From: Anaerolineales bacterium
Lineage (GTDB): Bacteria > Chloroflexota > Anaerolineae > Anaerolineales > UBA11579
Direction of reading: 5' to 3'
Assembly: GCA_026129255.1 (NCBI GenBank)
Contig: JAHCIJ010000003.1
Location: forward strand, 434,001 to 498,000
DNA: 64,000 bases
Positions 57,827 to 64,000 of this stretch are shown piece by piece (within the stretch, counting starts at the first letter, position 1; the number at the start of each line of letters is the position of its first letter). The position numbers and the translations under genes were made by a program. Under the pieces are notes generated by a model that made no database searches, was not told the DNA's origin, and was given only the letters and a program-made list of their open reading frames with translations.

Positions 57827-60800
57827 TGCACAATATTAATCCTCTTGGCCTTGCAATCTAATTCCACCACTTGGGCAGAAGCTAGCTTGGAGAGCAGAGC
57901 CTCTCCGACTCCAATGGCAGCGGGCAGATTGAGCTCTGCAGCGCGAATTGTCATATGAGAGTTAGCGCCTCCATAAGCAGTAATCAGGCCGCCAATCTCC
58001 CGGCCAAAAAGCCAATCATAGCCAGGGTCTGCTTGCGGGATGAGCACGATTTTGCCTTTGAGATCCAAATCCAAGTCAATGACTTCAGCTAGGTTTGCCA
58101 CGGCAGCGATAATTTGTTTGCTAGAGACAAAGTTCGGGTGGCTGACAGGGATTTCAAAGGCCCAAAAATCAGCCTCGTCTCGAATCAAAGGAGGCAACAA
58201 AGTACTCTCAGTGAGGTGATGGAATTCCTGCCCTTCTTCAGAACGAGCTCGCAACCAAGCACCCACATCAGCTAGAGAGCTCGTGCGTAGCCACATTAAA
58301 TCATTGATGTTGATGAACGAGAGCTCACCGCGGCCAAGCTGGTGTTCTGCCCCAAATGCAGCAATCTCCTCCAAGGCGGCGCTGAGGTTGCGTGAGAAGA
58401 CGAATTTAGAAGACTCGCGGCCAGCAATAGCCCCGCGCAAGAACTTCTCGAATGCTGTGAATTCACCTGGCAGCCCCAGCTCGCCGAGGAGTCTGGAGAT
58501 CGTCTTCCTTTCCTCTGCAGTCCAACTGAATTCTGCGTGAACTGAAGGATCGTTGCCTTCCGAACCACTCAAGATATGACCCAAATAAAGATCCGGGTTC
58601 TCGGCGTAATTGGGAGAAGTGATTTCATACGTGCCTGGGCGTAAGTGACCATAACCAGCGATGAATTCCTCACGGGAGAGCTCTCCCCTGGCTACTTTGT
58701 AGCTATCTACTTCAAAACTACGGGTAACTGTATTTAGCGAGTTAATGAAGGCTTCCAGCCTTTCGTTGCTCAGGACGCCGCAGCGCACCAAAGAGCGCAG
58801 CAAGGTAACAGCCACAAAGCCAGCACGAGCCAGGTGTGCAAAAGGCAGCGTCCCGTACTCTCGGCAATCCTGAAGCAAAGTAAAGGCGCGGTCGAGGGGT
58901 TGCAGACCTGTTGTCTTGAGGGCGTCTATGCGCTCCTCCAACTGCAGCACGCGCGCCAGGTCATTCTCAAAACGCTGGAAGGCGTTGAGGGTTACCTGGC
59001 GCAATCCTTCGCGCAGCTCAGCAATATCGGATTGAGAGAATCCGGCGGGCCGCAGACGCTGGTTAGCTTGCTGGTCAAAATCAAAATAGAGACAGGTGAA
59101 GGCAATTTCGAATTCGACCTTATCGTGCAACTCAGGATGGTGAGCGAGACGATCCACATAGTGAGCCAACAATCGTGAGGCAAGTTCTGTGGATAATGAG
59201 GTGGGGATAAAAGAAGCAAAACTGGCGCGCGCGTCCACGTAGGGGTGTCCGGTGAAGTTGACCAGCAGGGGCTGAGGGCGCACGTCTCGATAGCCGTGTT
59301 CAGCACGCTGGCGAGCCCAAATGTCATCTGTAATCAAATACTGGTACAAGCTAAGCGCCAGAGGCCGCGGATTGGTGCCTACAATCTCCGCGGGATTCCA
59401 ATCCGGCATGACACCAAAAATAGGGCGGCCTTCCAGCAGCCAAGGCTCACTAGGGCGGCGGCGAGAAAAAAGCGCAGACGCCTGCCGCAAAGCCGCCATC
59501 ACAGTTTTGTCGGAGGGCTCCTGCATGCGAAGCTGCAGCACCAAAGGGCGCACCTGCAGGATGTGCACTTGGCCATCTGCAGATTGAGCGAATTCGATGT
59601 CCAGCGCGTCATAGCCCAAGAGCGACTCGATCTCAAGCACGGCCTGGAATACAGGATCCAAATCTGGCACCAGGGTCAAAGAGGACTGGCTGCGATGTAG
59701 CACAACCGTACGCATGTCTGTACCAGCCCCACTGGTGACGCCATCTGTGCGCTCGCTGTCTTCGAAGTTAAAGGTGTAATACGGCGCCCCCCGACCCAGG
59801 CCACGGGTCAATACAACACCACTCCGCACAACATTGGCCACAACAGCCTGCACGAGCACCTGATGTTTGGGATTGTCATCACCATAAGAGGCAATTACCT
59901 GTTCGATTGCATCAGAAACTTCGGCCGGTTTGCTACTTTGCACATTCAGCAAGCTAGTGAAGCCGCCAGCGTTGGACTCGGTCCAACTGTCCTCGCTGCG
60001 CGCGCTGCTGCGCACAGCGAGTTGCGCAGAAGGGAACTTTGCCTGGATGGAGGAAATCACCCGCTGGGGTGTCTGTTGCCATTTTTCCAAGTCTACAGTT
60101 ACTTGCTCACCAATATAGCTTTTTTGAACCAGTGAACGCAGACGAGCCAATGTTTCTGCTTTTGTACCCAGAACAAAATGTGCTAGGTCCTGTGGCGCAT
60201 TGAGCTCTGCCCATTTTCCGGCACATTCTACAACCCTAGCCGGTTGGCCATCCTGTATCAACTGCTCGACCAGCCTAGGCAGGTCCCATGTATTGATTTG
60301 ATCGCCTTGTTCAGCGGCAATCTGCAGAATGCGGCGAACAACAGCTGGCCCAGTTTTCATGAGACCAACGAACTCCCCACTTGCCTGCTCCATATCCACG
60401 GCTCGAGAAATCTCGACCAGATTCCCGCCAGAAAGACGGATCTTCTCTGCTTGCAGCATATCTTTCTTTGAACGGGAAGAGTATCGCTCTCGCCAGTTGC
60501 TGTCCATCCCCACAACCAGATCCCCTTGCTCAGAGAGTACGGACGCGATGGCTTCACTGCGCAGAACGATATCCGAATAAGTGATTAGTAGATCGCTAGT
60601 TTCCGGCAGTGGGGCTGAAAGCAGCGAGCGTACACTGCCAGACTTCTGCCAGCTTGGATTGAAAGAAAAGTGAATCTCCGGGTAGCGGCTGGCAATCTCT
60701 TCAAAGTGATAGCCGCCCACAAAATAAAACTCCGGCTGACAAACCGAGCGAAACGCTTCCATCAGCCAGTCCAATACGCGAGAATCGCCCCGCACTGGCG

Positions 60801-60876
60801 CTAGCGCAGAAGGCGCCATACCGCGGGTTGGCAAACCAGCGCCCAATATAATCACCCGGATTTGTTTCATTGCCAT
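57823..60876 (-). CDS. Nucleotidyltransferase - ATP-grasp - phosphohistidine fusion; predicted L-glutamine kinase
   Basis: 1017 aa. Domains: residues 1-235 a nucleotidyltransferase-like fold with a weak loop (ILGAGLPTRG) but intact LITYSDIVL; about 255-480 a pyruvate-phosphate-dikinase-type ATP-grasp (LAVRSSARSEDS, GGFTSLLNV, HILQVRPL); about 490-930 a mainly helical linker; 930-1017 the swivelling phosphohistidine domain GGANSHMTIRAAELNLPAAIGVGE, with His974 as the carrier. No PEP/pyruvate TIM barrel is present, which excludes PEP synthase. Cj1418 of C. jejuni, with the ATP-grasp/His layout, phosphorylates the amide of L-glutamine. Adjacent C26 and cytidylyltransferase genes support the same role. 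Confidence 0.78.
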   Translation of the reverse strand: MAMKQIRVIILGAGLPTRGMAPSALAPVRGDSRVLDWLMEAFRSVCQPEFYFVGGYHFEEIASRYPEIHFSFNPSWQKSGSVRSLLSAPLPETSDLLITYSDIVLRSEAIASVLSEQGDLVVGMDSNWRERYSSRSKKDMLQAEKIRLSGGNLVEISRAVDMEQASGEFVGLMKTGPAVVRRILQIAAEQGDQINTWDLPRLVEQLIQDGQPARVVECAGKWAELNAPQDLAHFVLGTKAETLARLRSLVQKSYIGEQVTVDLEKWQQTPQRVISSIQAKFPSAQLAVRSSARSEDSWTESNAGGFTSLLNVQSSKPAEVSDAIEQVIASYGDDNPKHQVLVQAVVANVVRSGVVLTRGLGRGAPYYTFNFEDSERTDGVTSGAGTDMRTVVLHRSQSSLTLVPDLDPVFQAVLEIESLLGYDALDIEFAQSADGQVHILQVRPLVLQLRMQEPSDKTVMAALRQASALFSRRRPSEPWLLEGRPIFGVMPDWNPAEIVGTNPRPLALSLYQYLITDDIWARQRAEHGYRDVRPQPLLVNFTGHPYVDARASFASFIPTSLSTELASRLLAHYVDRLAHHPELHDKVEFEIAFTCLYFDFDQQANQRLRPAGFSQSDIAELREGLRQVTLNAFQRFENDLARVLQLEERIDALKTTGLQPLDRAFTLLQDCREYGTLPFAHLARAGFVAVTLLRSLVRCGVLSNERLEAFINSLNTVTRSFEVDSYKVARGELSREEFIAGYGHLRPGTYEITSPNYAENPDLYLGHILSGSEGNDPSVHAEFSWTAEERKTISRLLGELGLPGEFTAFEKFLRGAIAGRESSKFVFSRNLSAALEEIAAFGAEHQLGRGELSFININDLMWLRTSSLADVGAWLRARSEEGQEFHHLTESTLLPPLIRDEADFWAFEIPVSHPNFVSSKQIIAAVANLAEVIDLDLDLKGKIVLIPQADPGYDWLFGREIGGLITAYGGANSHMTIRAAELNLPAAIGVGEALLSKLASAQVVELDCKAKRINIVQ

Positions 60877-60881
60877 CGAAG

Positions 60882-62756
60882 CTATGAGGAGGCCAAAGCC
60901 ACCGGCTGCTGGGAGAGCATGCTTTGGCGAACCGGAGCGCGTCGATCACCTTCATCAAAGAACTCACGCAACCACAGTTCCAAGTTGACCCACTTCCAGA
61001 TTAACGCCCCCGACTTTTTGCGACCAGCCTTGTGGGCGGAAAAGATACGTTCGACAGCTTCCCAATTCCAGTAGGGTCGGTTTTTGAAGCTCTCCGAGTA
61101 AATTAGGTCTTCGGCGAAACTGATCACTTCTGGGTCTGCGAAAAATTCATCCTCTGGTGCTTCAAAACCAACCTTGTCTTTGCGGTTGTAAATCAGGTCG
61201 GGCAGGTCTTCTCTAATCGCCTCGCGGAAGGCAACCTTGGTCTCGCCATCTGCCAGTAGCTCTTCGGCAACCATTGCCATTGCGGCATGCACGAGCTCAT
61301 AATCCATAAAGGGTTCGCGGCACTCAACGCTCCATCGCATGGAGCTCTTATCTCCCCACATCAGATTGTGTGGGATGGAAGTTGAGAATAACGTGAGATT
61401 GAGTACTTCCCGCAAGGGTTTTGCCTGCCATCGTGGGTCCATCTGATCTCCGCATACTGACTGCAAGTACGCGTGATCTACCCATGGGGTGATCCGACTC
61501 CTCCAGAGAAAGTCGCGCAGACTATGGGGGAGTAACAGGAACAGGAATAAAGCATAAGGAAAGAGCTGCTTGAACTTAGTGAGGCCAAGAATCATATTCT
61601 TAACCAAGCTGCCCCACTTGCCTCGCTTGAATAACTCCAAGAAGTAGTAACCCCAGTAGTAAACATAACCGCCAAAGAGCTCGTCGCCCCCTTGCCCGTC
61701 CAGCAGGACCCTGGCGCCATTCTCATGTGCCAGTTTGAAGACGCGGTACTGGGCATAGGCGCTCAACCCGGTGACCGGTTCTTCCATGGCTGCAACGAAA
61801 TCTGCCACATCGTCCATGAAGGTTTTGGGGTCTACACTGGTGTAGTGTGGTTTTGCGCCTGTGTATCTGACAACCTCATCGATGTATTTGCTTTCATCTA
61901 CAGAGCTGCCTGGGGCCACAAGAGAAAAAGCGTTGAACTCACTGGGCAAAGCCCGGTCCAAAATGCATGTAATTGCGCTGGAATCAATGCCGCCGCTCAA
62001 ACAGACGCCAACCGGCACATCTGAGACGGTGCGCCACTTGACTGCCTCCGTAAATATACGCCGCAGTTCAGCAGAGTCCTGTGCGCGCCGCGGGGTAGGC
62101 GTATACCACTGAGAAATCTTGTACTCACCGCTGGCCAATTTGAAGCGCAGCATATGCCCCGGCAATAGAGAGTAGATATTGGTAAAGAAGGTGCGGTCAT
62201 TGTGCTGTGTAAGATTAAAAGCCAGATATTCCATGATGATCTGTTCATCTGGCTTTGAAACCACACCACATTCAGGGAAGGCGCCCAACATGGAGGAAAA
62301 GATTAGCCGGGTGCCCTCTGTATGGAAATATAGGGGCTTAACTCCGAAGCGATCTCGGCAGAGCAGTAGTTCGCCTTCTTGCTGATCGTAGAGAGCCAGA
62401 CCCCACATACCGTTGAATAGCTCGAAGCACTCATCTCCATACTCCTGATAAGCATGGAGAATAACTTCTGTATCACTGTCACTCTTAAACTCATGGCCGG
62501 CTTTTACTAAACGTTCGCGTATCGATTTGTAGTTATATATTTCGCCGTTGAAGACAATCCAAAAACGACCATCTGGAGTGCTCATCGGCTGATTGCCGCG
62601 TTCTGATAGATCAATGATGGCGAGGCGAGTCGAGCCCAGCGAAACTGCTTCGTCGACGTAAGTGCCAGAGCCATCTGGTCCGCGGAATCGGGCCAGATAA
62701 TTCATCCGCTTGATAAGCTCGGTGTCGCCCCAGGTGAAGCCGTTTATTCCACACAT
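60882..62756 (-). CDS. asnB: Asparagine synthase-type glutamine amidotransferase
   Basis: 624 aa from ATG 62756, which puts the nucleophile at Cys2 (MCGINGF). The class II glutaminase domain has ARFRGPDGSGTY, LAIIDLSERGNQPM and VFNGEIYNYK. The synthetase domain has the PP-loop SGGIDSSAITCIL, LLDGQGGDELFGGY and REPFMDYELV. It may make asparagine, but in O-antigen loci AsnB-like enzymes often amidate uronic acids (for example WbpS). The neighbouring uronic acid pathway makes that likely here. It lies 18 bases after the WbpG-like gene and 5 bases before the kinase gene. Confidence 0.88.
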   Translation of the reverse strand: MCGINGFTWGDTELIKRMNYLARFRGPDGSGTYVDEAVSLGSTRLAIIDLSERGNQPMSTPDGRFWIVFNGEIYNYKSIRERLVKAGHEFKSDSDTEVILHAYQEYGDECFELFNGMWGLALYDQQEGELLLCRDRFGVKPLYFHTEGTRLIFSSMLGAFPECGVVSKPDEQIIMEYLAFNLTQHNDRTFFTNIYSLLPGHMLRFKLASGEYKISQWYTPTPRRAQDSAELRRIFTEAVKWRTVSDVPVGVCLSGGIDSSAITCILDRALPSEFNAFSLVAPGSSVDESKYIDEVVRYTGAKPHYTSVDPKTFMDDVADFVAAMEEPVTGLSAYAQYRVFKLAHENGARVLLDGQGGDELFGGYVYYWGYYFLELFKRGKWGSLVKNMILGLTKFKQLFPYALFLFLLLPHSLRDFLWRSRITPWVDHAYLQSVCGDQMDPRWQAKPLREVLNLTLFSTSIPHNLMWGDKSSMRWSVECREPFMDYELVHAAMAMVAEELLADGETKVAFREAIREDLPDLIYNRKDKVGFEAPEDEFFADPEVISFAEDLIYSESFKNRPYWNWEAVERIFSAHKAGRKKSGALIWKWVNLELWLREFFDEGDRRAPVRQSMLSQQPVALASS

Positions 62757-62774
62757 ATGCAATCGTCCGTTTCG

Positions 62775-63941
62775 CTAACGAGCGGGAGCCTCTCTCTTGC
62801 GCGAGTCCATCTCATAAAACATGGGCGGTGTCCAAGAGAGCAGCAATTGGAAGACTATACGGACAATTGGAGCAAGCTTGCTGATTAGTGGAAAGTATGA
62901 AGGGAAATCAGTAAAGCTCTTGGCGGGGAGCTTCATGATTTCGTTGAATTCTTCCTCACTAACGCCCAGTTTCTTGATGACGTACTCTACATCCTCTTCG
63001 ACCTTCTCCGATGGGTGCGGAGGCTGTTTAAACCTTTCGACTGCCTCATCCCGTGTAATTTCCTTGGCACGCACCAGCGCGGAGAGGGTAATGATGCGTT
63101 TATCTATTTTGAACTTCTCGGGGAGGAGATAGCTGTACACAAAACGAGTGTATATGTTCTCATAGTGATGGCCACCATAATACTGCCAGCCCAATTCTTG
63201 CTCCAAAAGTTTTTGGGCCTGGTCCTTGCGGTATTCCATGTAATTCAGAGGGCGCACAAGTTGGATACGCTTCAGGAAACTGAATTTGAGGAAATCCCAT
63301 AGGTTCAAATTAGGGAAGGATTTGATCTTCTTGGAGCCATAAGCAGTCTGGATATGGCGCAAGATGCGCCCGTCCATATAAGTCCATTCGCGGGGCATCT
63401 TGCCTTCGGTGCGGAAATTGCTACCGTTGAGGATGTATTTAACGCCCTCTCGCTCGGCAATGCGATACAGTGTAGCGTCTATGGCAATGTCAGTTGGCGC
63501 ATCCGCCCAAGGGAAGGATGCTTTCAGGAAGGAGATGAGTATCTCTCGGTATTCCTCCCAATCCACCACGTAAGTTTCCAAATCGAAGCCAAACTTGTTG
63601 ACAACTTTCTTGATGTTGCTGACCGCAATCGGGGAATTCCAACCATTGTCGAAGTGAACGGCCAGAGCGCGCAGCCTATTTTGGGCTGCCCAATGTACTA
63701 GGTAGCTGCTGTCTGTGCCTCCACTAACTCCAACAACACAATCATAAGCTTTCCCTTCGCCCGCCGCTTTCATCTTGCCCACTAACTGGTCCAAGCGACG
63801 CTTGCCCTCCACTCCGAGGGGCCAATCCTGCTCCACACGTTGGTATAGCTTGCAATGGTTGCAGATTCCTTGGTCGTCGAACCAGGTCCCTGGCACTGTT
63901 TCATCAATAATGCATTTAGAGCATGTTTGTTTTAGCAGCAT
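62775..63941 (-). CDS. N-acetyl sugar amidotransferase, WbpG/PseA-like
   Basis: 388 aa from ATG 63941 (MLLKQTCSKCIID); a TTG at 63977 would be the alternative. A zinc-ribbon start (CSKC, then GICNHC) is followed by the PP-loop ATPase motif CVVGVSGGTDSSYLVHWA and AVHFDNGWNSPIAVSNI, the layout of WbpG. These enzymes turn an acetamido group into acetamidino using ammonia from HisH/HisF-type partners. No such partners are in the window, though AsnB follows 18 bases later. It is the first gene of the eleven-gene minus-strand operon. Confidence 0.85.
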   Translation of the reverse strand: MLLKQTCSKCIIDETVPGTWFDDQGICNHCKLYQRVEQDWPLGVEGKRRLDQLVGKMKAAGEGKAYDCVVGVSGGTDSSYLVHWAAQNRLRALAVHFDNGWNSPIAVSNIKKVVNKFGFDLETYVVDWEEYREILISFLKASFPWADAPTDIAIDATLYRIAEREGVKYILNGSNFRTEGKMPREWTYMDGRILRHIQTAYGSKKIKSFPNLNLWDFLKFSFLKRIQLVRPLNYMEYRKDQAQKLLEQELGWQYYGGHHYENIYTRFVYSYLLPEKFKIDKRIITLSALVRAKEITRDEAVERFKQPPHPSEKVEEDVEYVIKKLGVSEEEFNEIMKLPAKSFTDFPSYFPLISKLAPIVRIVFQLLLSWTPPMFYEMDSRKREAPAR

Positions 63942-63979
63942 CAGTTGAGTTACCTTAAAAAGCAGAGGTGTTGACAAAA

Positions 63980-63985
63980 ATTATA
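63980..63985 (-). promoter_or_regulatory. -10 hexamer of the minus-strand glycan operon
   Basis: Minus strand TATAAT. The leader to ATG 63941 is about 33 bases and contains AAGG 11 bases before the ATG. The -35 lies at or beyond the window edge. Confidence 0.45.
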
Positions 63986-64000
63986 ACAGCCAGGTATTGC

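Noticed and set aside
57823-60876. Phosphoenolpyruvate synthase or pyruvate phosphate dikinase
   Set aside because: ATP-grasp and phosphohistidine domains are present, but the C-terminal PEP/pyruvate TIM barrel is missing and the context is glycan synthesis.

Overview
The window looks like a chromosomal segment from a Chloroflexota bacterium, most likely class Anaerolineae. This is an inference from gene content (a translin-like protein, a DUF3467 protein next to ssb, SDR-type threonine dehydrogenase, short-form glycogen phosphorylase, M29 aminopeptidase, a complete 14-gene nuo operon) and from moderately GC-rich, tightly packed genes. I see no rRNA, tRNA, CRISPR array, transposase or phage gene.

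Layout. (1) 1-1.9 kb, minus strand: end of a surface-glycan module with an ATP-grasp ligase, a polyprenyl-phosphate sugar transferase and a TPP-dependent E1 subunit cut by the window edge. (2) 1.9-15.5 kb: housekeeping genes, namely lexA with a palindromic candidate operator, SDR threonine dehydrogenase, panD diverging from a lipoprotein gene, then a plus-strand run ssb / DUF3467 / translin-like / two halves of a Cas4-like nuclease / nadK / zinc-finger membrane protein / recN / degenerate response regulator. A 600-bp non-coding block of palindromic repeats follows, then dnaG-rpoD on the minus strand. (3) 15.5-22.4 kb: glycogen phosphorylase, a UPF0316 membrane protein, DUF5946, M29 aminopeptidase, and a fused alcohol-dehydrogenase / Gfo-Idh-MocA oxidoreductase. 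(4) 22.4-36.9 kb: nuoABCDEFGHIJKLMN in canonical order behind one good promoter, encoding complex I. (5) 36.9-42.2 kb: HAD phosphatase, a low-GC AlbA_2 gene with an apparent frameshift, a self-regulated merR / hypothetical / aldo-keto reductase operon, lipA and ppa. (6) 42.2-64 kb: a lower-GC glycan locus. Two large GT-C-like membrane proteins are followed by a plus-strand set (acetyltransferase, aminotransferase, Gfo/Idh dehydrogenase, UDP-sugar 6-dehydrogenase, DUF354) matching synthesis of a UDP-2,3-diacetamido-uronic acid. These converge on an eleven-gene minus-strand operon starting near 63.94 kb.

The minus-strand glycan operon is the most interesting part. Three consecutive genes (57823-60876, 57197-57826, 56381-57175) have the families and gene order of the Campylobacter jejuni cj1418-cj1417-cj1416 set: L-glutamine kinase, gamma-glutamyl-CDP-amidate hydrolase, and CTP:phosphoglutamine cytidylyltransferase. 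That set makes cytidine diphosphoramidate for phosphoramidate decoration of capsule. Here the kinase carries an extra N-terminal nucleotidyltransferase domain. A methyltransferase, a formyltransferase-like protein, a small unknown helical protein and a CDP-glycerol-transferase-like protein sit immediately downstream. A phosphoramidate-modified surface polysaccharide in this lineage is therefore a concrete, testable prediction.

A second theme is transcription start architecture. At least eight genes have a -10 hexamer 6-8 bases before the start codon, implying leaderless mRNAs, while others (ssb, lexA, M29 peptidase, glgP) have clear Shine-Dalgarno sequences.
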